From Fibrisoma limi BUZ 3 (GTDB lineage Bacteria; Bacteroidota; Bacteroidia; Cytophagales; Spirosomataceae), in the NCBI RefSeq assembly GCF_000296815.2, contig NZ_CAIT01000009.1, positions 1,302,001 through 1,366,000 of the forward strand: a stretch of 64,000 bases of DNA, given 5' to 3'. A model generated the notes under the pieces. That model worked only from the letters and a program-made list of their open reading frames with translations, was not told the DNA's origin and did no database searches. The position numbers and the translations under genes were made by a program. This document shows positions 43,892-51,931 of the stretch, piece by piece (positions within the stretch are counted from its first letter, which is position 1; each line of letters opens with the position of its first letter).

Positions 43892-44393
43892 GGTTAAAGG
43901 CCGTACCCGGCTCTCTTTGTTGTTTACTGAGCCAAAGTTGGATTCAACCTTCTTCAGTGTTGACACACGAATCTGATGAAGCGGAAAAAGCCCCCGGTGA
44001 AACGACTTTTTAAGGCCGTGGACATTTGCGACACAGCCCTTTACAAGCTATCCACAATGAACTGATGGACAGATATTTATAACGTATAAATAACACATTA
44101 CTCTCTTGTCTTACAAAAGCGCAATTGTGTCCTTGTATCAGAAAAGTCTTTACATTTGCCTCGTTGACAATCCTTTCCAATACACACTCCGGCCTGCATC
44201 TAAAAACGCCCACTTCGGGCAGGTAGACTGATTTTGCCCTACACTCTGCGTTTCAGGCGGAGTTACTACATCTCTTTTTCAGCTTTCGGAAATCGTATTC
44301 AATGGGGATTACAGGGCGCGTGTATGCCTGTTAGATTCACCTTGGCCGTCGGCTTCCTGATGCTCTTTACTCACTGTTTTAGACGAAATAGCC
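43892..44393. other. Intergenic region with promoter and long leader
   Basis: About 500 bp between divergent genes. It should contain the TonB receptor promoter on the minus side, but I find no clear match. On the plus side a good promoter lies at 44125-44158, leaving a leader of about 230 nt before the SnoaL gene. That leader has one small hairpin (GCCCACTTCGGGC, about 44208-44220) but no riboswitch I recognise. Confidence 0.5.
44125..44158 (+). promoter_or_regulatory. Bacteroidota-type promoter upstream of the SnoaL gene
   Basis: TTGTG at 44125 and a perfect TACATTTG at 44151 start 26 bp apart, exactly the -33/-7 geometry of Bacteroidota primary promoters. The predicted start site is near 44165, giving a leader of about 230 nt. 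Confidence 0.5.
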
Positions 44394-45131
44394 ATGCAAC
44401 AAGCGTTCAATAAATCGATTATCCGTGATTTCTACGTCCGATCAATTGGTCAGGGCGATATAGCCTTCGCCGAGCAGGTATTAGCCGATGATTATATACA
44501 ACACAGTCCGGGTATGAAGCCTGGCAAAGCTGGTGTTATTGAGGCCCTTCAGTACATGAAGCAGTTACCCCGACCGGCCACTACGTCTGAGCCATTTACG
44601 CGCCTGATCGCCGATGGCGACTACGTCGTGACGAACCTTTGCTTCGATTGGGACGGTCAGCGAAAAGCCGTAGTAGATGTATTCCGATTTGAGAATAATA
44701 AAATGGCAGAGCATTGGGATGCCGTTGAGGATGCACCCGCAGTAACCGCCACTGGCAACCCGATCATGGATGGACCGATGCCCATGGAGGATGGCACCCC
44801 GACGGTGGCGAACAAGAGGATTGTCAGTACGTTCTACGAGCTTGTTTTTGTTAAGCGACACCTTGGCGATCTTTCCCGCTTTGTGTCGCCCGATTTGATT
44901 CAGCACAATCCGGCAATTGCCAATGGACTCGCCGGATTAGCAAGTTATCTGGACCAGAAGGCCAACAGCCTTACCATTGACCAGGTGCATCGGGTTATCG
45001 GTGAAAGCGATTTTGTTGCCGTGCAGGCTGGTGGGTGGTTCGAGCGGAAGGCGACCATGTTCTATGACATTTTTCGCCTGAGCAACGGTAAAATCGTCGA
45101 ACAGTGGAGCCTTAAGCGCATGACAGCGTAG
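44394..45131 (+). CDS. Protein with two tandem SnoaL-like (NTF2-fold) domains
   Basis: A 245-residue cytoplasmic protein. Two homologous halves are visible: RDFYVRSIGQGDIAFAEQVLADDYIQHSP with FRFENNKMAEHWD in the first, and STFYELVFVKRHLGDLSRFVSPDLIQHNP with FRLSNGKIVEQWS in the second. Each is a SnoaL-like/ester-cyclase NTF2 fold of about 115 residues with the typical YIQHSP/LIQHNP motif. By family such proteins can be cyclases, isomerases or ligand-binding pockets; the substrate is unknown. A duplicated arrangement in one chain would mimic the usual dimer. It is convergent with a MerR/TipAS regulator and has its own terminator. Confidence 0.85.
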   Translation: MQQAFNKSIIRDFYVRSIGQGDIAFAEQVLADDYIQHSPGMKPGKAGVIEALQYMKQLPRPATTSEPFTRLIADGDYVVTNLCFDWDGQRKAVVDVFRFENNKMAEHWDAVEDAPAVTATGNPIMDGPMPMEDGTPTVANKRIVSTFYELVFVKRHLGDLSRFVSPDLIQHNPAIANGLAGLASYLDQKANSLTIDQVHRVIGESDFVAVQAGGWFERKATMFYDIFRLSNGKIVEQWSLKRMTA

Positions 45132-45143
45132 CGGTTCTAATTA

Positions 45144-45175
45144 AAGCCGAACCCGTGATGCAACGGGTTCGGCTT
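45144..45175. terminator. Bidirectional hairpin terminator
   Basis: A perfect 13-bp stem AAGCCGAACCCGT / ACGGGTTCGGCTT between the convergent SnoaL and MerR genes. Confidence 0.8.
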
Positions 45176-45181
45176 CCTCAA

Positions 45182-45961
45182 TTATTGAGCGAGTTGCGTA
45201 TCGGCGAAATAAACCATCGCTTTGTGTAAGAACGTGGCAAAAGCAGGATCTTCATGCCCGGTATAACTTGCCGTATAGCGAAGATCATCCACGTACAGTT
45301 GCGCTAAACCTTTGTAGGCTTCGGCCATGTTGCCATTGCCGACAGAGTTACCCCAGAACTGCCGAATGTTGGCATAGTGACGAGCAATTTGCGCCTGCAC
45401 CGCCTGGCTGGCGGGGTCAGCGTCTCGCAAACGAGCCAATGACTGAGCAATGTCCAACGATTCGGCCTTCAGGGCTTCAACATTGGGCTTACCCATCTGC
45501 CGCAGTTTGTTCTCAGACTCCTCAACTACCTGAGCGCCGTACTTCTCGACGGCTTCGCGTCGGTAGGTTTCCGCTTGTTCTTTGGGAAACCCCGCGTATA
45601 ATTCTTCATCTGTAAGCATACCTTCTTCTCCTTTAAGTTTTAACATCGTTTTGTCGATCGTATCCAACAATACCGACAGCCTGTCCCGGCGGACCTCCAA
45701 CGCTTGCCGATGGCTTTGCAACGCCGTCAGCAGGTTGAAATCAGGGGCATCCAGCATGGACTTGATCTCCGTAAGGGGAAGGTCCAGCTCTTTGTAGAAG
45801 AGGATCTGCTGCAGTCGGATCAACTCGTCTTCGCCATAGAGTCGGTACCTGGCCTCAGTACGGACAGACGGCGTCAAAAGCCCCAACCGGTCGTAATGGT
45901 GAAGCGTGCGCACGCTCACCCCCGCCAGTTTCGCCAGTTTCCGGACAGAATAGTGTCTCAT
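45182..45961 (-). CDS. MerR family regulator with TipAS domain
   Basis: A 259-residue regulator. The N-terminal MerR winged helix (1-70) is YSVRKLAKLAGVSVRTLHHYDRLGLLTP, then RYRLYGEDELIRLQQI. A dimerisation helix (about 78-110) and the C-terminal TipAS domain (about 130-255) follow, with ELYAGFPKEQAETYRREAVEKYG and YVDDLRYTASYTG. In TipAL this domain binds thiopeptide antibiotics and activates multidrug genes. Here it probably senses an unknown amphipathic compound. MerR targets have a long spacer between promoter elements; I do not find an obvious operator nearby. The convergent SnoaL gene is not clearly its target. Confidence 0.9.
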   Translation of the reverse strand: MRHYSVRKLAKLAGVSVRTLHHYDRLGLLTPSVRTEARYRLYGEDELIRLQQILFYKELDLPLTEIKSMLDAPDFNLLTALQSHRQALEVRRDRLSVLLDTIDKTMLKLKGEEGMLTDEELYAGFPKEQAETYRREAVEKYGAQVVEESENKLRQMGKPNVEALKAESLDIAQSLARLRDADPASQAVQAQIARHYANIRQFWGNSVGNGNMAEAYKGLAQLYVDDLRYTASYTGHEDPAFATFLHKAMVYFADTQLAQ

Positions 45962-46147
45962 AGTCGGGCGTTGTTAGAATCAACGCGGTAAAAGTAGGCT
46001 ATGACGTAAGGGGAGAGTCAAGTAGAATTTTCACTTTTTTTCAGGAAGTAATCATCAGGCAGCTAAGGGCTTACGTTTTTAGCCACCTGCTCTTTATAAC
46101 CATTCTGAATTAATCTCTAAATCCTCCTATCCAATCCTTGATTTTTA

Positions 46148-46155
46148 TACATTTG
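46148..46155 (+). promoter_or_regulatory. Candidate -7 box of the gluconate dehydrogenase-type operon
   Basis: TACATTTG is a perfect TAnnTTTG, 46 bp before the ATG of the subunit 3 gene. A -33 TTG at the proper distance is not visible. Confidence 0.45.
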
Positions 46156-46201
46156 TACTTCCTTACATCGTTCTAATTGAAACGACTAACTCGCTCATTC
46201 C

Positions 46202-46837
46202 ATGAACAGAAGAGACGCCCTCATGCGGGTTGCTGCGCTGGTCGGCACTACGGTGTCGTTGCCTGCGCTGGCTGATACGCTCGAAGCGTCGGCCATCCGT
46301 CGGGCTACCACCGGTAAGCCGGTATTTTTCACGGCCGATCAGGATGCAACCGTTGCCGAGCTGGCAGATACAATCATTCCGACTACGAAAACGCCGGGTG
46401 CAAAAGCAGCTAAAGTCAATGAAATCATTGATGTTCTGGTAAAAGACTGCTATAAAGAAGAAGATCAGAAACGTTTCCTGGAAGGGTTGGCACAAACGAA
46501 TAAACTAAGCCAGGAAGCTTATGGGAAAGCGTTTGTTCAGCTTGAGCCGGCGCAGCGGATCGAAATTGTGAAGAAACTCGAAGCCGACGCCAAGCAGCAG
46601 CGCGCTGACATGGCTAAGGCCCGGGCGCAGAATGCCAGCGGTCAGCAGGACGTGCAGATGCCGAACGAGAAGCGTAAGAATGTAACGCCGTTCTTTACCA
46701 TGCTGAAAGACCTGACGCTGACTGGTTATTTCACCTCCGAAATTGGATGTACACAGGCACTGGAATACGTAGCCGTTCCGGGTCGGTACGACGGTTGTGT
46801 TCCGCTGAAACCTGGCCAGAAGGCGTGGGCAATTTAA
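46202..46837 (+). CDS. Gluconate 2-dehydrogenase subunit 3 family protein (Tat signal)
   Basis: A 211-residue small subunit of a periplasmic GMC dehydrogenase. The N-terminus MNRRDALMRVAALVG is a twin-arginine signal, cleaved near ALA-D. The body (VFFTADQDATVAELADTIIPTTKTPGAKAAKVNEIIDVLV) is the subunit 3 fold, and ALEYVAVPGRYDGCVPL lies at the end. In known complexes this subunit chaperones the flavoprotein and carries the export signal for both. It lies 104 bp before the GMC gene. No cytochrome c subunit is present, so the electron acceptor is unclear. Confidence 0.9.
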   Translation: MNRRDALMRVAALVGTTVSLPALADTLEASAIRRATTGKPVFFTADQDATVAELADTIIPTTKTPGAKAAKVNEIIDVLVKDCYKEEDQKRFLEGLAQTNKLSQEAYGKAFVQLEPAQRIEIVKKLEADAKQQRADMAKARAQNASGQQDVQMPNEKRKNVTPFFTMLKDLTLTGYFTSEIGCTQALEYVAVPGRYDGCVPLKPGQKAWAI

Positions 46838-46941
46838 GATAGTTTACTGTTTACAGGTATCGGCTAACCGCTCCGCACTAAATCAGAACGGAACATTGGC
46901 GCACCGGCGGCTGTAAACCGAAAACAGAAAACCTGCTAACA

Positions 46942-48666
46942 ATGAATCTCAATATTGACGCTAAAAAAGATATGACCTACGACGCTATCGTCGTCGGGTC
47001 GGGTATTTCTGGGGGCTGGGCCGCAAAGGAACTGACCCAAAAAGGGCTGAAAGTGCTGATGCTGGAACGTGGGCGCGACATCAAGCATATTGAAGGCTAC
47101 GAAACAGCGACAAAGAATCCGTGGGACTTCCCCCACCGGGGCCGCGTTACAACGCAGGCCGCCGAAGAATACTGGGCCAATATGCGTACTGGCTACACGG
47201 CCAACGAAGAATGGCGCCACCATTTTGAGAATGACAAAGAGAACCCTTATCTCGAAAAACCAGGTCGTCAGGTAGACTGGATTCGGGGCTACCACGTGGG
47301 CGGCCGGTCGCTGATGTGGGGACGGCAAAGCTACCGCTGGAACAAAGAAGACTTTCTGGCCAATGCAAAAGAAGGAATCGGCGTTGACTGGCCGATCCGC
47401 TACGAAGACCTCGCGCCGTGGTATACCTACGTAGAAGGCTTTGCTGGTATCTCGGGTTCTAAAGACGGGCTGGATGTGCTGCCGGATGGTAACTTCCTGC
47501 CGGCTATGCAGATGAACTGCGTCGAGAAAGAAGTCAAGAAACGAATTGAAAAGTCATTCGCCGGGCGGCACTTTCTGATTGGCCGGGTGGCTCACCTGAC
47601 CGATCCTAAGCAGTTCCACTACGATCTGGGCCGGGCGGCCTGTCAGTATCGGAACCAGTGTATGCGGGGTTGCCCCTACGGCGCTTATTTCAGCACGCAG
47701 GCGGCTACATTGCCCGCAGCAATGAAAACCGGCAAGCTGACGCTACGTCCTGATTCGATCGTATCAGAAGTGCTCTACGACGAGCAAAAAGGGAAGGCAA
47801 CCGGCGTTCGGGTCATTGACCAGAATACCAAGGAAGTACGCGAATACTTCGCCCGCATCATCTTCCTGAACGCATCGGCATTTGCCAGTACGTCGATTCT
47901 GATGAACTCGAAGTCAAAGCGTTTCCCGAACGGTATGGGTAATGATTCGGACCAACTGGGCCGCAACATCATGGACCACCACCTCGCGGTTGGCGCTTCC
48001 GGTACGTTTGAAGGCATGGAGGATCAGTATTACTACGGTCGCCGGGCCAATGGCATCTACATTCCACGCTACCGCAACTGGGGCAACGACAAACGTGACT
48101 ACGTTCGTGGCTTCGGCTACCAGGGTGGCGCTGGTCGGGCCGGCTGGAACCGGGGCAACGGTATGGAAGGTTTTGGTGCCGACTTCAAGGAAAGTCTGAC
48201 TACACCGGGTCCATGGACGATGAGCATCGGTGGTTTCGGCGAAATGATCGCTGATCCGAACAACCGAATGACGCTGTCGCCGGACCAAAAAGACAAGTGG
48301 GGTCTTCCGTTGATCGTATTCGACGCAGCCTACGGCGACAACGAGAAGAAGATGCGGAAGGACATGATGAACGACGCAGCCGAAATGCTCGAAGCAGCCG
48401 GTTGTAAGAACGTAACGCCGTACAACGACGAATCGAAGCACCCCGGTATCGGTATCCACGAGATGGGAACCGCCCGCATGGGTCGCGATCCGAAAACATC
48501 GGTACTGAATGCGCATAACCAGATCCATACGGTGAAAAACGTATTCAATACGGATGGAGCCTGCATGACGTCTGCTTCGTGTGTGAACCCGTCGCTGACG
48601 TACATGGCCCTGACGGCCCGTGCTGCCGACTTTGCCGTGAAAGAAATGAAGAAAGGCAATTTGTAA
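46942..48666 (+). CDS. GMC family FAD oxidoreductase
   Basis: A 574-residue flavoprotein. The FAD motif is YDAIVVGSGISGGWAAKELTQKGLKVLMLERG (about 12-43). GGRSLMWGRQSYRW is the GMC substrate-side signature, and the C-terminal blocks GIHEMGTARMG and NVFNTDGACMTSASCVNPSLTYMAL hold the catalytic His and Asn region. A CxxxCxxGCPYGAY stretch (CQYRNQCMRGCPYG, about 234-247) resembles the Cys-rich insertion of gluconate/sorbose dehydrogenases. It has no signal peptide and is presumably exported by the Tat pathway as a passenger of subunit 3. It oxidises a sugar or polyol; the identity is unknown. Confidence 0.9.
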   Translation: MNLNIDAKKDMTYDAIVVGSGISGGWAAKELTQKGLKVLMLERGRDIKHIEGYETATKNPWDFPHRGRVTTQAAEEYWANMRTGYTANEEWRHHFENDKENPYLEKPGRQVDWIRGYHVGGRSLMWGRQSYRWNKEDFLANAKEGIGVDWPIRYEDLAPWYTYVEGFAGISGSKDGLDVLPDGNFLPAMQMNCVEKEVKKRIEKSFAGRHFLIGRVAHLTDPKQFHYDLGRAACQYRNQCMRGCPYGAYFSTQAATLPAAMKTGKLTLRPDSIVSEVLYDEQKGKATGVRVIDQNTKEVREYFARIIFLNASAFASTSILMNSKSKRFPNGMGNDSDQLGRNIMDHHLAVGASGTFEGMEDQYYYGRRANGIYIPRYRNWGNDKRDYVRGFGYQGGAGRAGWNRGNGMEGFGADFKESLTTPGPWTMSIGGFGEMIADPNNRMTLSPDQKDKWGLPLIVFDAAYGDNEKKMRKDMMNDAAEMLEAAGCKNVTPYNDESKHPGIGIHEMGTARMGRDPKTSVLNAHNQIHTVKNVFNTDGACMTSASCVNPSLTYMALTARAADFAVKEMKKGNL

Positions 48667-48677
48667 ATCGAAGCATA

Positions 48678-48728
48678 GCGTTAAAACAAAAGCAGCCGGC
48701 ATTACGTCGGCTGCTTTTGTTTTAACGC
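48678..48728. terminator. Bidirectional terminator between GMC and hybrid kinase genes
   Basis: A perfect 21-bp inverted repeat (48678-48698 with 48708-48728). The stem has a GC-rich head (GCAGCCG) and an A/T-rich foot, so it gives a T-run in both directions between convergent genes. Confidence 0.9.
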
Positions 48729-48761
48729 TTATTCTTGGCAGACGCCTGTCTGGATGACCGG

Positions 48762-51593
48762 TTATTCAGATGGCATATTCTGAAGCGTCGATCGTAGCAC
48801 CGATTCAATACCGGGTAGTTCAGCTTCTAGGGCCAGGATATAATTATACACGAGCGGTACAATTACCGTTGGAGCCGCTCGTGCGACGATGAGTGATTCT
48901 ATTTCTTCCAACTGGAGACAAACCTTGTCCAGGCCCAGCATTTTTATGGGGGCTTTCTGACTGTGAAGCAATTGCCCAACAATTTCCAGGTCATCCGCGG
49001 CCAATGCCTGGCGTATCTGTTGCATTTGCTCGACAGTCTGGCTCAGGAACAGCTCCAGTAGTTGAGTTGCCAGAAACAAATCGCCTTCCACTACTTCCAG
49101 CAAAGGTTCCATTGTAAAGCTGGTAGCATCGGCTGCTGGAGCCGTCTCCGGCTCAACTGCAATCTCCTCAGCCGGTCCGTTGGGTACGTACTTGCGAATG
49201 AGTTGTTGCAGGTCGTTGGGCATAAAGGGCTTTGACAAAAAGTCGTTCATGCCGGCCTGAAGGCACTGTTCGCGCTCACTCGCCAGAGCATGGGCAGTCA
49301 TCGCGATGATAGGCGTTTTGTTGTGCAACGTGTTTCGGATGTGACGCGTTGTCGTATAGCCATCCATAATCGGCATCTGAATATCCATCAGAATCAGGTC
49401 AAACGTACTTCGCTGGAGCCATTCGAGCGCCAGTTCGCCGTTTTCAGCAACCTGAGCCGAATGCCCCAGTCGGCTTAGCACACTCAACGCCAGCTTCTGA
49501 TTCATTGGGTTGTCTTCAACAACCAGAATACGCAATGTCTGGCCGGTCTGTTTCCAGTTCGAAATGGATTTATTTATCAGTTGATCACTCTCGCCTTTCG
49601 CAATTTTGTACGGAATCTCCAGCGTAAACCAGGACCCTTCCCCGGGTGTACTGGTTACTCGTATCCAGCCGCCCTGTAATTCCACCAGCGACTTAACAAT
49701 GCTCAGGCCGAGCCCCGTCCCCCCGTAGAATCGGGTGGTTGAATCACTGGCCTGCCGGAAACGTTCAAAAATATAAGGCAGCGCCCCGGAGTCAATACCA
49801 ATTCCGGTATCCTGGACCACAAATCGAACCCGTACAAATCCACCAGTTATTTCCCGTTGCTCAACGCGCAAGCTCACTCGTCCCTGTTTGGTAAATTTAA
49901 TCGCATTACTCAACAGATTGAGCAGGATCTGAGTAAGCCGGGTAGGATCGCCCATCAGCACAGGAGGCAGGTTAGGATCCACATCGACAACCAGTTGTAA
50001 ATCTTTGTCGACGGCCGTGGGCAGCAGCATGGTGCGGATCGAATCGCTGAGGGATTGGATGCTGAAAGGAATCGTTTCCAGGCGTAGTTTACCAGCCTCA
50101 ATTTTGGCGATGTCCAGAATGTCATTAACGATGGTCAGCAGATTTTTACCGGCGGTATGGATGTAACGGACAAATTCCTGCTGCTGTCCAGTTAACGCGT
50201 TCGTATCCAACAGATTCGAAAAACCAATGATCGCGTTGAGCGGTGTACGGATCTCGTGACTCATGTTGGCCAGGAACTGCTTTTCAGTATGACGGGCCTC
50301 ACTAAGCGCAAACGAAAAGCGGTAGGCCAACACCAGCGACTGAAGAAAGAAAAAGCCCAGATACCCTGTGAACAACAATGCTTTGGCCGGCATTGCGATA
50401 CCGAAATACTCGAGAATGATAAAGCCAAAAACGACCATTAACAGGGCCGTACTCATTAATGAAAAACGAGCCCCAGGTCGACGCCGTTTAGCCGCCAGCC
50501 AGTACACATAAAACGCATACCCGATGTAGCAGACCATGAGCGCCAGAAACGGATTCATGAGTTTGGTAAACAGAACCGTTGGCAGTAGTAACACGGTTCC
50601 GGCAAACCCAACACACAACCAGGTCATTATCGCGCTGACCCGGCGGTCGGTATCCTGGGAATACAGCGAATGCGTATACAATACAAAGATCGCCACGCCC
50701 ACGTATAGCGACAGGTATTCGAGCCGGATCGTCAGTTGCCACGACAGATCGGGCAGTATGGTATGCAATACGTACGGGTGGGTACCCACGATACGATAGC
50801 AATAGACCAGGCAGAATAAACCGTAGAAAAGAATAGCCCGATCGGTACGGCTGAAACTAAATAAGCCAAGGAAAAACAGGCCACTCATGAACAGACAGCC
50901 CGTCAGAAACAAATCCAGGGCGCGATCCATTGTCAGGATAGCATCCAGCCGCGTTCGCTCGCCCAGCCGAATCGCCTGAGACGTTCCTCCCTTGGCATGG
51001 TGAAAATTAGCCAACTGCATAAGTAGCCGGAGCGTATCGCCCGAAGCGGGGAGTTCGACCAGTTGAGTTGACCAGTAAGGTTGGGTTTCTGCCAATGTAG
51101 TGGCCGGCGTACCATCCTGCGCAAATTCCTTACCATTTACAAAGAGCCGGTAGGCCGAGTATTGATCCGGCAGCTCCAGGGCCAACCCACTCGAATGAGC
51201 AGGTAGCAGAACGGTTAACGAGTACGTAGCATATCCCTGGGCCGACACAGGTTTGCGCTGCCAGGTAGTTCCCTCCCACAATGCAGGAAATTGAATAAAC
51301 TCAAACCCGGCATCAGGCTGGTTAGGGTCGCGTAGCTGGTGCCAATACCATTTCCACTCGCCATTTAACTCAACGACCTCCTTCGATAAATCCGTTTTGC
51401 GTAGATCGAGTACGCCCCGCACGGTTGCCGGTTGATCAGCATGTGCCCGGAAGAAGCTACAACAGAGTAAAACAACCAGCAGTGCTTGCCATCGGCCTGT
51501 TTTACCAATAGCATAGAATACACCAGCGCCGAATGGACCAAACGCATTACCCGCTCCATCATCTGGTGAATATGTCCCTATCTGCCGGCTCAA
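48762..51593 (-). CDS. Hybrid 7TMR-DISM histidine kinase with REC and Hpt domains
   Basis: A 943-residue phosphorelay protein. A signal-like segment (about 35-53, ending RAHA) precedes a periplasmic DISMED2-type/galactose-binding-like domain (about 60-210). Seven membrane spans (about 225-425) follow. HisKA has H446 in MSHEIRTPLNAIIGFS, and the ATPase domain shows LLSNAIKFT, DTGIGID and GGTGLGLSIV. The receiver has D737 in LILMDIQMP, and a C-terminal Hpt has H877 in LLHSQKAPIKMLG. So signal input, autophosphorylation and a full internal relay are in one chain; the final regulator is not nearby. No ATG fits the start: the first possible codon is TTG at 51593, unusual for such a long gene. Confidence 0.9.
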   Translation of the reverse strand: MSRQIGTYSPDDGAGNAFGPFGAGVFYAIGKTGRWQALLVVLLCCSFFRAHADQPATVRGVLDLRKTDLSKEVVELNGEWKWYWHQLRDPNQPDAGFEFIQFPALWEGTTWQRKPVSAQGYATYSLTVLLPAHSSGLALELPDQYSAYRLFVNGKEFAQDGTPATTLAETQPYWSTQLVELPASGDTLRLLMQLANFHHAKGGTSQAIRLGERTRLDAILTMDRALDLFLTGCLFMSGLFFLGLFSFSRTDRAILFYGLFCLVYCYRIVGTHPYVLHTILPDLSWQLTIRLEYLSLYVGVAIFVLYTHSLYSQDTDRRVSAIMTWLCVGFAGTVLLLPTVLFTKLMNPFLALMVCYIGYAFYVYWLAAKRRRPGARFSLMSTALLMVVFGFIILEYFGIAMPAKALLFTGYLGFFFLQSLVLAYRFSFALSEARHTEKQFLANMSHEIRTPLNAIIGFSNLLDTNALTGQQQEFVRYIHTAGKNLLTIVNDILDIAKIEAGKLRLETIPFSIQSLSDSIRTMLLPTAVDKDLQLVVDVDPNLPPVLMGDPTRLTQILLNLLSNAIKFTKQGRVSLRVEQREITGGFVRVRFVVQDTGIGIDSGALPYIFERFRQASDSTTRFYGGTGLGLSIVKSLVELQGGWIRVTSTPGEGSWFTLEIPYKIAKGESDQLINKSISNWKQTGQTLRILVVEDNPMNQKLALSVLSRLGHSAQVAENGELALEWLQRSTFDLILMDIQMPIMDGYTTTRHIRNTLHNKTPIIAMTAHALASEREQCLQAGMNDFLSKPFMPNDLQQLIRKYVPNGPAEEIAVEPETAPAADATSFTMEPLLEVVEGDLFLATQLLELFLSQTVEQMQQIRQALAADDLEIVGQLLHSQKAPIKMLGLDKVCLQLEEIESLIVARAAPTVIVPLVYNYILALEAELPGIESVLRSTLQNMPSE

Positions 51594-51931
51594 ATCTGTA
51601 GTTACGGTTAGTAAAATACTTAAGTAAAACCTGCATCATTTATAAATTGCCGCAAGTTACGGTATATCTAAAAATGAAACAATTTGTATCTTAATAACGA
51701 TAATTTATAAATATAGTCAATTCAAAGTTACCGCAATAAAGTTAATTGGTAATTTAAATAGATTGCACGGTTCGAGCAATTGTGTATACAGCTCTAAATT
51801 TAAATCATCTGCGAAAGTTTAGCACTTTTTCTTACCGATAAATCAATCACCAGCACGCTTACTCAACATACATTTAACCACAGGCTACAATTTATTATAA
51901 AGCGTATAAATTGACTCCAATTCGTACGCTC
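51594..51931. other. AT-rich divergent intergenic region
   Basis: About 340 bp, strongly AT-rich compared with the genes on both sides, with repeated TAAATTTA-like stretches (about 51690-51810). It must hold the promoters of both the hybrid kinase gene and the peptidase/MBL/patatin genes, but no clear -33/-7 pair is seen. Confidence 0.6.

Noticed and set aside
44010-44213. 67-codon minus-strand frame upstream of the TonB receptor
   Set aside because: No domain character, and it overlaps the plus-strand promoter at 44125-44158.
44159-44393. Known riboswitch or 6S-type RNA in the SnoaL leader
   Set aside because: I looked for cobalamin, TPP and SAM-type conserved boxes and for a long 6S-like rod and found none.
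47914-48702. 262-codon antisense frame inside the GMC gene
   Set aside because: Antisense shadow of a clear GMC oxidoreductase; composition rich in His, Val and Arg is typical of reverse frames.
51365-51562. Small minus-strand frame overlapping the 5' end of the hybrid kinase
   Set aside because: No family resemblance; the kinase frame carries the periplasmic domain. Mentioned only as a possible frameshift sign.
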